Assembly (NCBI GenBank): GCA_041398005.1
Contig: JAWKVP010000012.1
Span: forward strand, 41,152 to 105,151
DNA length: 64,000 nt
Reading direction: 5' to 3'
From: JAGREO01 sp020446285
GTDB taxonomy: Bacteria; Pseudomonadota; Alphaproteobacteria; Geminicoccales; Geminicoccaceae
The notes beneath the pieces were generated by a model that was not told the DNA's origin, did no database searches, and saw nothing but the letters and a program-made list of their open reading frames with translations. Positions 1-8,333 of the stretch are shown one piece after another (positions within the stretch are counted from its first letter, which is position 1; each line of letters starts with the position of its first letter). The position numbers and the translations under genes were made by a program.

Positions 1-2
1 AA

Positions 3-383
3 GAAGTGCGCGGTGCCGTGCTTCTGCCGCCGCGCGAACGGCTCCGGGAGCGCATCGAGGAGCGCATGCGGCGGATGCTCGCAAACGGTGCGGCGAGCGA
101 GGTCGAGGCGCTGTGCCGCATCGTTCGCGATCCCCTCTCGTTGCCGATCGGCAAGACGCACGGGCTTGCCGAGATCATGGCGTATCTGGACGGCCGCATG
201 AGCGAGGATGAGGTCGTCGAACGGACTTCGACCCGCGTCCGGCAATATGCCAAACGGCAATCCACATGGTTCCGGCGCCAGTCACCGCTGCTGCCCGTGC
301 TCGCCGAATTCGGAGAGGTGCCGGAAACCGTGGATAAGCTGCTGATGCACCTCGACAAGATGGCAAGCCGGGAAGCCGACTGA
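3..383 (+). CDS. miaA: tRNA dimethylallyltransferase, C-terminal part (partial)
   Basis: This is the C-terminal ~127 residues of MiaA, which transfers a dimethylallyl group to A37 of tRNAs reading UNN codons. The reading frame is open to the left edge, so the true start lies outside the window. The segment holds the family's helical region and the conserved C-terminal signature RQYAKRQSTWFRRQ at about 60% of the fragment. The ATP/P-loop half is missing because of the window edge, not because the gene is broken. It is followed by ilvB on the same strand, a gene order common in alphaproteobacteria. Confidence 0.9.
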   Translation, partial: EVRGAVLLPPRERLRERIEERMRRMLANGAASEVEALCRIVRDPLSLPIGKTHGLAEIMAYLDGRMSEDEVVERTSTRVRQYAKRQSTWFRRQSPLLPVLAEFGEVPETVDKLLMHLDKMASREAD

Positions 384-410
384 AAACATACGTTGCGATG
401 CAGGGATGCA

Positions 411-485
411 GGCCGGTTCGTGTTGACCGGCCGGGGTGTCCTGTTTAGGTTGCGGGGCCTTCCCGAGGGAATGCCGCACCGCAAC
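411..485 (+). promoter_or_regulatory. Paired hairpins in the ilvB leader
   Basis: Between miaA and ilvB there are two perfect 7-bp inverted repeats. The first is GGCCGGT (411-417) with ACCGGCC (426-432). The second is GTTGCGG (449-455) with CCGCAAC (479-485), and it encloses the palindrome TCCCGAGGGA (461-470). Neither is followed by a clean T-run, so neither is a convincing terminator alone. They could mark the end of miaA or form a leader RNA that tunes ilvB expression. No separate leader peptide with its own stop codon was found. Confidence 0.3.
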
Positions 486-581
486 AATGGATCGTCTCAA
501 CCGCTGGATGAGGCGTCGAGGAGACGGCGAGGCGTCCGTACGGGAGGAAACCCTGAAAAACCAAACTCTGGAGCCCATGTC

Positions 582-2378
582 ATGACCGCCGAGAAGAACG
601 AGCCCAACGCCGTCGACACCCCGTCGATGACGGGTTCGCAGGTGGTGATTCAGGCACTGGTCGATCAGGGTGTGGAACATGTGTTCGGCTATCCCGGCGG
701 CGCGGTGCTGCCGATCTATGATGCGATTTTCCAGCAGGACAAGGTCAAGCACATCCTCGTCCGCCACGAGCAGGGTGCTGTTCATGCCGCCGAAGGCTAT
801 GCGCGCAGCACCGGCAAGGTCGGCTGCGTGCTCGTCACTTCCGGTCCGGGGGCGACCAACACCGTCACCGGACTCGCCGATGCGCTGATGGACTCGATTC
901 CGGTCGTCTGTTTCACCGGCCAGGTGCCGACCCACATGATCGGCAACGATGCCTTCCAGGAAGCCGACACGGTGGGCATCACCCGCCCGTGCACCAAGCA
1001 CAATTATCTGGTCAAGGATCCCGCGGATCTTGCCCGTGTGGTGCATGAGGCGTTCCAGATCGCCCGTTCCGGGCGTCCGGGGCCGGTCGTCGTCGATCTG
1101 CCCAAGGACATCCAGATGGGGCCGGCTCCCTATGTCAGCAAGGAGAAGGTCAGGCGGCGGAGCTACAATCCGGTCGTCGAGCCGGATTCCGATGCGATCG
1201 AACGGGCTGTCGATGCGCTCATCAAGGCCGAGCGGCCCATCGTCTATGCCGGCGGCGGCATCATCAATGCCGGCCCGAGAGCTTCCGAGCTGCTTACCGA
1301 GTTCGTGCGCGAGACCGGCTATCCGGTGACGCTGACACTCATGGGGCTCGGCGCCTATCCGGCTTCCGACCGCCAGTTCGTCGGCATGCTGGGAATGCAC
1401 GGCACCTATGAGGCCAACATGGCCATGCATGGCTGCGACGTCATGCTCAATGTCGGTGCCCGCTTCGACGATCGCGTGACCGGGCGCATCGACGGTTTCT
1501 CGCCGGTGTCGACCAAGATCCATGTCGATATCGACCCGTCCTCCATCAACAAGAACGTCGCAGTCGATATCTCGGTGGTCGGCGATGCGACGAAGACGCT
1601 CGAGGCGCTGCTCGCGGCGTGGCGGCGGCGCGCCAACAGTCACGATCCGGCACAGATCGCCTCGTGGTGGGGGCAGATCGACGATTGGCGCAAGCGCGAC
1701 TCGCTGCGCTTTCGTCAGGACATGAACGGCAAGATCAAGCCGCAATACGCCATCCGCCGGTTGTGGGAGCTGACGCGCGACCGCGATGTCTACATCACCA
1801 CCGAGGTCGGCCAGCACCAGATGTGGGCGGCCCAGCATTTCGGCTTCGACAAGCCGAACCGGTGGATGACTTCGGGTGGCCTCGGTACCATGGGATACGG
1901 GTTCCCGGCGGCCATGGGCGTGCAGATGGCCCATCCCGAAGCGCTGGTGATCGATATCGCCGGCGAATCTTCGTGGCTGATGAACATGCAGGAGATGTCG
2001 ACCTGCATGCAGCACGGGCTTCCGGTGAAATCCTTCATCCTCAACAATTCCTATATGGGCATGGTGCGTCAGTGGCAGGACTTCTTCCATGGCAGCCGTC
2101 ACGCGCACAGCTACATGGAAAGCCTGCCGGATTTCGTGAAGCTGGCCGAGGCGTTTGGTGCGGTGGGTCTGCGCGCGGAAAAGCCCAGCGAGGTGGACGA
2201 TCTCATCAAGGAGATGATCCGCATCGACAAGCCGGTGATCGCGGATGTGGTCGTGGACCGCGCGGAGAACGTCTATCCGATGATTCCGGGCGGTGCCGCG
2301 CACAACGAGATCAGGATGAGTCCCGAGGAAGATGGCGCACACGAGGCGATCTCCGAAACCGGTATGACACTGGTCTGA
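582..2378 (+). CDS. ilvB: Acetolactate synthase large (catalytic) subunit
   Basis: ThDP- and FAD-dependent enzyme condensing two pyruvates to acetolactate (or pyruvate plus 2-ketobutyrate), the first common step of valine, leucine and isoleucine synthesis; cytosolic, works with IlvN. At 598 residues it has family length. The N-terminal ThDP domain carries the activating glutamate E63 in RHEQGAVHAAEGYAR, followed by the central FAD-type domain. The C-terminal ThDP/Mg motif reads AGESSWLMN...ILNN, so the usual GDG aspartate is glutamate here. The ATG at 582 was chosen because it begins the family N-terminus; the frame is open upstream to 393, but that part is not conserved. ilvN follows 46 bp downstream. 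Confidence 0.95.
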   Translation: MTAEKNEPNAVDTPSMTGSQVVIQALVDQGVEHVFGYPGGAVLPIYDAIFQQDKVKHILVRHEQGAVHAAEGYARSTGKVGCVLVTSGPGATNTVTGLADALMDSIPVVCFTGQVPTHMIGNDAFQEADTVGITRPCTKHNYLVKDPADLARVVHEAFQIARSGRPGPVVVDLPKDIQMGPAPYVSKEKVRRRSYNPVVEPDSDAIERAVDALIKAERPIVYAGGGIINAGPRASELLTEFVRETGYPVTLTLMGLGAYPASDRQFVGMLGMHGTYEANMAMHGCDVMLNVGARFDDRVTGRIDGFSPVSTKIHVDIDPSSINKNVAVDISVVGDATKTLEALLAAWRRRANSHDPAQIASWWGQIDDWRKRDSLRFRQDMNGKIKPQYAIRRLWELTRDRDVYITTEVGQHQMWAAQHFGFDKPNRWMTSGGLGTMGYGFPAAMGVQMAHPEALVIDIAGESSWLMNMQEMSTCMQHGLPVKSFILNNSYMGMVRQWQDFFHGSRHAHSYMESLPDFVKLAEAFGAVGLRAEKPSEVDDLIKEMIRIDKPVIADVVVDRAENVYPMIPGGAAHNEIRMSPEEDGAHEAISETGMTLV

Positions 2379-2424
2379 GACGATCGAGCCCCGCACATAA
2401 CCACGTCAATTCGAGTAGAACCAG

Positions 2425-2937
2425 ATGAGCGAAAACGAGCGACGCCATACGATTGTCGTTCTTGTCGACAATGAGCCGGGCGTTCTGGCCCGTGTGATCG
2501 GCCTCTTTTCGGGCCGCGGCTACAATATCGAGAGTCTGACCGTATCCGAGGTGGACCATGCGCGGTCTCTCTCGCGCATCAATATCGTCACGGTGGGCAC
2601 CGAGTTCGTGATCGAACAGATCAAGGCGCTCCTCGACAAGTGCGTACCGGTGCATTTCGTCCGTGATCTCACGGTCGAGGGCAATCCGGTCGAGCGCGAA
2701 CTGGCGCTGGTCAAGGTGTTCGGCAATCGCGAGCGCCTGATCGACGCATTGCGGATCGCCGATTTCATGGGCGCACGCCTCGTCGAGCGAACCGTCGAGT
2801 GCTTCATCTTCGAGGCGACCGGCACGAGCGACGATCTCGACGCCTTCATCAACATGATCCAGCCTGCCGAGGTCAGCCGCGCCGGTGTCGTCGCGATCGG
2901 CCGCGGTGCTGGCATCCTGGAACCCAGGGGGGACTGA
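2425..2937 (+). CDS. ilvN: Acetolactate synthase small (regulatory) subunit
   Basis: Regulatory partner of IlvB that activates the catalytic subunit and confers valine feedback inhibition. The 170-residue protein has family length. An ACT domain occupies residues ~5-80, beginning with TIVVLVDNEPGVLARVIGLF and the GYNIESLTV strand, and a C-terminal ALS_SS-type domain follows (~residues 85-165). Its place between ilvB and ilvC on the same strand indicates one operon. Confidence 0.95.
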   Translation: MSENERRHTIVVLVDNEPGVLARVIGLFSGRGYNIESLTVSEVDHARSLSRINIVTVGTEFVIEQIKALLDKCVPVHFVRDLTVEGNPVERELALVKVFGNRERLIDALRIADFMGARLVERTVECFIFEATGTSDDLDAFINMIQPAEVSRAGVVAIGRGAGILEPRGD

Positions 2938-2943
2938 ACGCGA

Positions 2944-2965
2944 GGCCCGCGCGTTTCGCGGGTCC
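2944..2965 (+). promoter_or_regulatory. Intercistronic hairpin ilvN-ilvC
   Basis: CCCGCG (2946-2951) pairs with CGCGGG (2957-2962) across a 5-nt loop, flanked by GG/CC with one bulged T. A short T-stretch (2968-2971) lies nearby. It may partially attenuate transcription or stabilise the 3' end before ilvC. Confidence 0.35.
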
Positions 2966-2999
2966 GCCGTTTTCGAACAGCAAGCGTATGGGAGCAGAA

Positions 3000-4019
3000 A
3001 TGCGCGTCTATTATGAGGCCGATGCCGATCTCAATCTGATCAAGTCCAAAAAGGTTGCCGTCATCGGCTATGGCAGCCAGGGCTTCGGTCATTCGAACAA
3101 CATGAAGGATTCCGGCGTCGCCGGGGTGGTCGTGGGCCTGCGCGAGGGCAGCCCGTCGCGGGCCAAGGCCGAGCGTGCCGGTCTCAAGGTGATGACCCCG
3201 GCCGAGGCGGCGAAGTGGGCCGATGTGGTCATGGTACTGACCCCGGACGAGCTCCAGGCCGACATCTACAAGGAAGACCTCGAGCCGAACATGAAGGAAG
3301 GCGCGGCGCTGATGTTCGCGCACGGCTTCAACATCCATTTTCGCCTGATCGAGCCGCGCCCCGACCTCGACGTGCTGATGATAGCGCCCAAGGGCCCCGG
3401 TCATCTGGTGCGTGCGGAGTACCAGAAGGGTGCGGGCGTACCTTCGCTTCTCGCCATCCATCAGGATGCCACCGGCAACGCGCATGATATCGGTCTCTCC
3501 TATGGTGCGGCCATCGGCGGTGCGCGTGCGGGCATCATCGAAACGACATTCAAGGAGGAGGTCGAGACCGATCTCTTCGGCGAGCAGGTGGTGCTTTGCG
3601 GCGGTCTCTGCGCGCTGATCCAGGCCGGGTTCGAGACGCTGACCGAGGCGGGCTACGCCCCGGAGATGGCCTATTTCGAGACGGTCCACGAGGTGAAGCT
3701 GATCGTCGACCTCATCTATGAGGGCGGCCTCGCCGACATGCGCTACTCGATCTCCAATACCGCCGAATATGGCGACTACATGACCGGCCCGCGCATCATC
3801 ACGCCCGAGACCAAGGCCGAGATGAAGCGTGTGCTCGCCGACATCCAGGAGGGCCGCTTCGCCCGCGACTGGGTGCTCGAGAACAAGGCCGGCCAGTCTT
3901 CCTTCAAGGCGATCCGTGCCCGACATGCCGACCATGCTCTCGAAGAGGTCGGCAAGAAGCTGCGTGGCATGATGCCGTGGATCGGCGCCAACAAGCTGGT
4001 CGCCGGCACCAAGGACTGA
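3000..4019 (+). CDS. ilvC: Ketol-acid reductoisomerase, class I
   Basis: NADPH- and Mg-dependent conversion of acetolactate to 2,3-dihydroxyisovalerate (and the isoleucine counterpart), second step of branched-chain amino acid synthesis. The 339-residue length is that of class I KARI. The N-terminal Rossmann fold has GYGSQG near residue 25; catalytic histidine lies in MFAHGFNIHF; the C-terminal knotted helical domain ends in VAGTKD. The start at 3000 has GGGAG seven bases upstream and gives the family MRVYYEADADL N-terminus; an in-frame ATG at 2988 is a less likely alternative. Third gene of the ilv operon. Confidence 0.96.
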   Translation: MRVYYEADADLNLIKSKKVAVIGYGSQGFGHSNNMKDSGVAGVVVGLREGSPSRAKAERAGLKVMTPAEAAKWADVVMVLTPDELQADIYKEDLEPNMKEGAALMFAHGFNIHFRLIEPRPDLDVLMIAPKGPGHLVRAEYQKGAGVPSLLAIHQDATGNAHDIGLSYGAAIGGARAGIIETTFKEEVETDLFGEQVVLCGGLCALIQAGFETLTEAGYAPEMAYFETVHEVKLIVDLIYEGGLADMRYSISNTAEYGDYMTGPRIITPETKAEMKRVLADIQEGRFARDWVLENKAGQSSFKAIRARHADHALEEVGKKLRGMMPWIGANKLVAGTKD

Positions 4020-4078
4020 ACTGAGCGAAGCGTCCGTCTGCGGCAAAGTCCAGCCGCTGACCCGCCCGCAAGTGGAAG

Positions 4079-4113
4079 AGCGCCCGGTGATATTGTGTCA
4101 TCGGGCGCTTTTT
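4079..4113 (+). terminator. Rho-independent terminator of the ilv operon
   Basis: A 12-bp stem, AGCGCCCGGTGA (4079-4090) against TCATCGGGCGCT (4098-4109), contains one G-U pair, has a 7-nt loop and runs into TTTTT. It lies 60 bp after the ilvC stop codon. Confidence 0.88.
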
Positions 4114-4168
4114 CAACCGTCGGCCGAATGGCTTGTTTCGGGTCACAGGCCATAGCATACTGGACCTT

Positions 4169-4768
4169 ATGAATACGCGAAACGCCCGTCCCAGACTGCA
4201 TGAAAGGCTGGAGGCTGTCCGTCTCGACGATGTCGAGCCACCAGCGCCGCCGCATCTGTGCGAGTGGCCGGGATGCAGCGCGCATGGAGAGTTTCGGGCA
4301 CCGCGTGGGCGTCAGCAGTTGCGTGACTTCATGCTGCTCTGCCTCGACCATGTCCGCGAATACAACTCCAGATGGAATTTCTTCGACGGCATGAGCGACG
4401 GCGAGGTCGAGGCCCATCTTCGCGCCGACAGCACCTGGCACCGGCCGAGCTGGCCGTTTGCTTCAGGTATCTTCGACAGCGAAAACTGGCGCGATCCCTT
4501 CGATATTTTCGGTGAAACCGGCAGGCGCGGACATGATGACGACCGACGCGAACGGGACACCGCTTCGCCCGATCGACAGACGGGCGAAATGATGCAGCGT
4601 CTCGGCCTGCAGCCCGGATTCAGTAGTGATGAGCTGAAGAGCCGGTACAAGGCCATGGCGAAGGCCAGTCATCCGGATCTCAATCCGGGCGATGCAAAGG
4701 CGGGCGAACGTCTCCGTTCGATCATCGAAGCCTATGATTATCTGCGCGAACGTCAGAGCGTGGGATAG
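4169..4768 (+). CDS. J-domain protein with an N-terminal Cys/His cluster
   Basis: A 199-residue protein with a C-terminal J domain (~residues 142-196) carrying the HPD triad at 168-170, which stimulates DnaK-type ATPases. It lacks the Gly/Phe and zinc-finger regions of canonical DnaJ. The N-terminal half has C31, C36, C58 and H61 (C-x4-C-x21-C-x2-H), which could bind a metal. A variable Asp/Arg-rich linker (~118-138) separates the halves. ATG 4169 was preferred over an upstream TTG (4133). Alphaproteobacteria commonly carry such short J-domain proteins, but the client is unknown. It stands alone after the ilv terminator. Confidence 0.75.
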   Translation: MNTRNARPRLHERLEAVRLDDVEPPAPPHLCEWPGCSAHGEFRAPRGRQQLRDFMLLCLDHVREYNSRWNFFDGMSDGEVEAHLRADSTWHRPSWPFASGIFDSENWRDPFDIFGETGRRGHDDDRRERDTASPDRQTGEMMQRLGLQPGFSSDELKSRYKAMAKASHPDLNPGDAKAGERLRSIIEAYDYLRERQSVG

Positions 4769-4841
4769 CAACGCCGCGACCTCGAATCTTGCTGGCACGT
4801 CTTCGCTATCTGCAGTTCGCGCAGGTCTTCTGCGAAGCTTC

Positions 4842-5414
4842 TCAGGCGGATTGGCGCCCGGCGTTACCGGCCCGCTCCATGGACAGAGGAAGCGGCAGGC
4901 TCAGCGGTCCCATCTCGTCTCGAAGACACCTCGCGCGCATGAGCGTGGCAGGCATGGCGGGAAGCATGCCTTCGCCCAGGATCCGGTACTGGAGCCGTTC
5001 GGGAGCCTCATCCGGCATGAGGATGTGCCGTGGTGCCACCGCGAAGCCGAAACGCCTGTAGTAATCGGGATCTCCGACGAGGAAGACGAGTTCGTGACCC
5101 AACGCCTCGGCCTGAGCCAGCGTGCTGAAAACAAGCGCCCGGCCGATCCCGCGTCCGTGATAATCAGGATGAATGGCCAGCGGGCCGAGAAGCAGGGCCG
5201 CACCATGCCCCGAAACCTCGATCGGCCAGTAGCGGATGCTGCCGACCAGTTCGCCATCCGCCGTCTCGGCAACATGCGACAGTTCGTCAACCGCCTCGAT
5301 GCCGCTTCGGTAGCGATAGGATGTCTTCGATTTCCTGTTGGTGCCAAATGCGAGATCGAGCAGCGTTTCTATGGAGAGCAGGTCGCCTTCGAGCTCCTTG
5401 CGGATCTGGACCAT
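4842..5414 (-). CDS. GNAT family N-acetyltransferase (YhbS-like)
   Basis: Predicted acetyl-CoA-dependent N-acetyltransferase of 190 residues; substrate unknown. The acetyl-CoA binding motif A is clear at ~76-95 (LGPLAIHPDYHGRGIGRALV), followed by the FLVGDPDYYRRFGF strand-helix typical of the YhbS subgroup. The start at 5414 begins the conserved core; the frame stays open to an ATG at 5534, but that 40-residue extension is not family-like. It lies 168 bp after a Nudix gene on the same strand. Confidence 0.8.
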   Translation of the reverse strand: MVQIRKELEGDLLSIETLLDLAFGTNRKSKTSYRYRSGIEAVDELSHVAETADGELVGSIRYWPIEVSGHGAALLLGPLAIHPDYHGRGIGRALVFSTLAQAEALGHELVFLVGDPDYYRRFGFAVAPRHILMPDEAPERLQYRILGEGMLPAMPATLMRARCLRDEMGPLSLPLPLSMERAGNAGRQSA

Positions 5415-5582
5415 GACGATGTCTTTCGAAAGGATGGATCGGGTCTGTTCGGCAAGACAGCCGGGTGCGACCGGTCCGTCTTCAGCGGCAGTGCCTTGTT
5501 CGAATTCGTCGTCGTCGCATGACCCGATCTCCACGCAGCCATCGGGCTGCCAACGGATCTTTCACCAGACCGCCACCCGCTG

Positions 5583-6179
5583 TCAACGTTCGCGACCACC
5601 TTCCGGTCTCGCCTCGCTGAATCGCTCCCGGCAAGTGAAATGTGCCGGATTGCCGACGGTGATGACCGCCTTGCCGGGATTCGCGCGGATCTCGATCGAA
5701 CGTTCGAGCACCCAGCGGACAGTCGGGAAGGCGAGTTCATCCCAGGGGATTCCATCCCACCCGAAAAGCGCCACCTCCAGACTTTCCGGCCCGGCTTCCA
5801 CATGGGCGTCGAGCAGCGTGGCGCGATAGAGAAGCTGTACCTGGTCGAGCCGGGCAATGCTGTAGACAGCGATGAGCGCATCCGTCTCGATCCGCGCCCG
5901 TGCCTCCTCCCAGGCCTCGCGCACCGCACCTTGCGGTGCCGTCTCCCCGTTTTCCATGTATCCGGCCGGAATGGTCCAGAACCCCGTGCGTGGCTCGATC
6001 GACCGGCGGCAGAGAAGAAGCCGGTCCTCGAAATGCACCACCGAGCCGACGACGATCTTGGGATTGACATAGTGGATTTCACCGCAGGCGTGACAGACAT
6101 CGCGCTCGCGATCATCGTCCTTTGGCACTTCCCGTATCGTGCACGCGCCACAGCTGCGGCAATGGATCGCCACCGCCAA
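5583..6179 (-). CDS. Nudix hydrolase with N-terminal zinc ribbon
   Basis: Hydrolase of a nucleoside-diphosphate-linked compound; the exact substrate is unknown. Residues 7-32 form a zinc-ribbon-like C-x2-C...C-x2-C (C7, C10, C29, C32). The Nudix box follows at ~73-95, GYMENGETAPQGAVREAWEE, with the final glycine of the consensus replaced by alanine. The N-terminal zinc ribbon resembles NudC-type NADH pyrophosphatases, but the protein is shorter (198 aa). The first possible start is a TTG directly after the stop of the upstream DUF1192 gene; a GTG six bases further in is an alternative. Translational coupling is likely. Confidence 0.8.
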   Translation of the reverse strand: MAVAIHCRSCGACTIREVPKDDDRERDVCHACGEIHYVNPKIVVGSVVHFEDRLLLCRRSIEPRTGFWTIPAGYMENGETAPQGAVREAWEEARARIETDALIAVYSIARLDQVQLLYRATLLDAHVEAGPESLEVALFGWDGIPWDELAFPTVRWVLERSIEIRANPGKAVITVGNPAHFTCRERFSEARPEGGRER

Positions 6180-6374
6180 TCAGCCTGCCGGCTTCCTGAA
6201 GAGAGCTTCGGCGGCGCTCCGCACATCCGAGCGCCTGGCGATCTCCGCTTCGACGCGGGCCCTTTCGGCGACCAGCGCCTCGACATAGCGTTTCAGTTCC
6301 TCCACCGACAGTGAAGCCAGCGGTTGCCCGAGCTCATGGGCGACCTTGCGTTTCGGTTCGTCTTCCTCGAACAT
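6180..6374 (-). CDS. DUF1192 family small protein
   Basis: A 64-residue acidic/helical protein of a family found in alphaproteobacteria and without known function. The core LGQPLASLSVEELKRYVEAL is the recognisable signature, followed by a charged coiled-coil-like helix. AGGGGAG lies ~10 bases before the ATG. Its stop codon abuts the start of the Nudix gene, so the two are probably co-transcribed. Three tandem 10-bp repeats lie just upstream. Confidence 0.7.
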   Translation of the reverse strand: MFEEDEPKRKVAHELGQPLASLSVEELKRYVEALVAERARVEAEIARRSDVRSAAEALFRKPAG

Positions 6375-6391
6375 CGTCGAATGCTCCCCTG

Positions 6392-6421
6392 GAATGTCTC
6401 TGAATGTCTCTGAATGTCTCT
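6392..6421 (+). repeat. Three perfect tandem copies of GAATGTCTCT
   Basis: The 10-bp unit occurs at 6392-6401, 6402-6411 and 6412-6421. It sits in the divergent intergenic region between DUF1192 (minus) and gpt (plus), 18-47 bp upstream of the DUF1192 start. Confidence 0.9.
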
Positions 6422-6617
6422 GGCATGGCCATGTTTGGGCGAGCGGCGCCCGGTTCTCAAGTGCGCGTTTTTCCGGCCGCCCGCGAAGCACGGCATCCGC
6501 ATACCTGTTCACAGCGTCACAGACCCTCCTTCCTTCTTGACATCCGCAATCCCTGTCGCGAGCTTTCGGCAAGCCCCGCCAGAAGTCCGAATTCCGGCAA
6601 TAACAAGGAAGATCCGC

Positions 6618-7115
6618 GTGAGCGAGACCTATACGCGTTACTTTCCCGTTTCCTGGGAAGAACTCCATCGCGATGCCAAGGCCCTGTCCTGGCGGCTGGC
6701 GTCCGGCGGGCCATGGAAGGGGATCATCGCGATCACACGCGGCGGTCTCGTGCCGGCGCACATCATCAGCCGTGAGCTGGAAATCCGGGTCATCGATACG
6801 GTCTGCATCTCCACCTATGACGACACCGAGCAGCGGGCACCCGAGATACTCAAGGCGAAACAGGGCCAGAGCGATGGCGAGGGCTGGCTCATCATCGACG
6901 ATCTGGTGGATACCGGCCAGACGGGCCGCATCGTCCGCGAGATGCTGCCAAAGGCGCATTTCGCCACGGTTTACGCCAAGCCCGCCGGACGTGATATTGT
7001 CGACACGTTCATAACCGAGGTCAGCCAGGATACATGGATCCTGTTTCCCTGGGACCAGGAAGTGGCACAATCAAGACCGATCATCGAGCGCTACCGCAGC
7101 GACGGCAAGGCATGA
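6618..7115 (+). CDS. gpt: Xanthine (xanthine-guanine) phosphoribosyltransferase
   Basis: Purine salvage enzyme converting xanthine/guanine plus PRPP to XMP/GMP. At 165 residues it has the usual length. The PRPP-binding signature LIIDDLVDTGQT is at residues 91-102, and the N-terminus (YTRYFPVSWEELHRDA) and flexible-loop region match the Gpt family. The GTG start at 6618 has AAGGAA seven bases upstream; longer in-frame starts lack similarity. It is divergent from DUF1192 and monocistronic as far as can be seen. Confidence 0.92.
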   Translation: MSETYTRYFPVSWEELHRDAKALSWRLASGGPWKGIIAITRGGLVPAHIISRELEIRVIDTVCISTYDDTEQRAPEILKAKQGQSDGEGWLIIDDLVDTGQTGRIVREMLPKAHFATVYAKPAGRDIVDTFITEVSQDTWILFPWDQEVAQSRPIIERYRSDGKA

Positions 7116-7176
7116 GGACGTTCAACCTGACAGTCTGAGCCGCGCGGACGGTGCGCCCGTACAAATGGAGCGCCCC

Positions 7177-7500
7177 ATGTCCCTGTATCGTCTCATTCCG
7201 CTTGCAGCCGCATGCGCGATCCTGTCGCCCGCCATGGCCCATGCCGACCGCATCGACGGCAACTGGTGTTCATCCGACGGCCGCCTCCTTTCCATCGACG
7301 GTCCATCCATCATCACCCCCGGCGGCAACCACCTGACCGGCGAGTACGGCCGCCACACCTTCGCCTACACGATCCCCACCGGCGAACCGGGCGAGGGTGG
7401 CGATGCCGGCATGCGCCAGCTCAACGACGAAACCATCCATATCCAGTGGCCCGAGGTAGCGGATATCGAGGTGTGGAACCGCTGCGATGTGACCAGCTGA
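7177..7500 (+). CDS. Small exported protein of unknown function
   Basis: A 107-residue protein with a clear signal peptide: basic start, hydrophobic core LIPLAAACAILSPAM and AHA cleavage site near residue 23. The mature part is ~84 residues with two cysteines (NWC near its start, RCD near its end) that could form one disulfide in the periplasm. GGAG lies six bases before ATG 7177, which is favoured over ATG 7165. No function is recognised. Confidence 0.65.
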   Translation: MSLYRLIPLAAACAILSPAMAHADRIDGNWCSSDGRLLSIDGPSIITPGGNHLTGEYGRHTFAYTIPTGEPGEGGDAGMRQLNDETIHIQWPEVADIEVWNRCDVTS

Positions 7501-7559
7501 GGGAAGGCGGATCAACGAGATCCTGCATCAGGCGGCGTGAGGCAGTGCGATCGTGCCGG

Positions 7560-8219
7560 TTACCAGGGAACAGGGCTTCCGTCATGGTTGAGGAATGCGC
7601 CATTTGTATCTGAATTCAGGGCGATAATGACATCCCGGATACCCTCGGCGCTTTCATCGACGGAAATCGACGCGTTCTCGCCGCCCATGTCCGTTCGTAC
7701 CCATCCCGGATGAACCATGGTCGAGGTGATGCCCCGACCGGCAAGATCGATACTCAGGGTCTTCATCACCGCGTTCACGGCGGCCTTGGACGAGCGATAC
7801 ACCATCTCGCCACCGGAATTCGCCGCCATGCTTCCCATCCGGCTCGATATGGTCACGATTCTCTTCTGTGCGCCGGCTTCGAGATGCGGCAGGAAGGCCG
7901 CGCATACCCGCGCCGGGCCGAGAACATTGACGTCCAGTACCTCATGCCAGCTTGCGTCATCGAATGCGTGGAGGCCCGTGCCGCGTTCGCCGAAGATGCC
8001 GGCATTGTTGACCAGGACGTCGATCGCCCGGCCTTCGAGGCCACGCGCCGCCGCCTCGATCGAGCTGCGGTCGGCGACATCCATGGTCACGGACTCGGTC
8101 GCATAGATGGACGGGCCGTTTCGGGAAGCGGCGAGTACCTCATAGCCTTCGCGGACGAACAGTTCTGCAAGCTTGCGGCCAATACCGCGGCCGGTACCGG
8201 TGATGAGGATGGTCGGCAT
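7560..8219 (-). CDS. SDR family oxidoreductase
   Basis: NAD(P)-dependent short-chain dehydrogenase/reductase of 219 residues; substrate unknown. It shows the cofactor motif TGTGRGIG (7-14), NNAG (71-74), a serine in IVTISSRMG (~124-126), and the YxxxK pair Y141/K145. The general pattern resembles the CsgA/YciK-like classical SDRs. It ends convergent with the small exported protein gene and follows the ligase-like gene with ~110 bp between them. Confidence 0.85.
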   Translation of the reverse strand: MPTILITGTGRGIGRKLAELFVREGYEVLAASRNGPSIYATESVTMDVADRSSIEAAARGLEGRAIDVLVNNAGIFGERGTGLHAFDDASWHEVLDVNVLGPARVCAAFLPHLEAGAQKRIVTISSRMGSMAANSGGEMVYRSSKAAVNAVMKTLSIDLAGRGITSTMVHPGWVRTDMGGENASISVDESAEGIRDVIIALNSDTNGAFLNHDGSPVPW

Positions 8220-8333
8220 CGAGGAACTCCGGGATGAACAACAGGAACAGGTGGCGGATTGCTAGCAAAAACGGCGTATAAAACGAAGGCCCGGATTTGC
8301 CAGAAAACACGATCCGCCGCAGGTCGATCCGCT

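Noticed and set aside
393..581. N-terminal extension of IlvB from 393
   Set aside because: The extra 63 residues are not family-like; the conserved N-terminus begins at 582.
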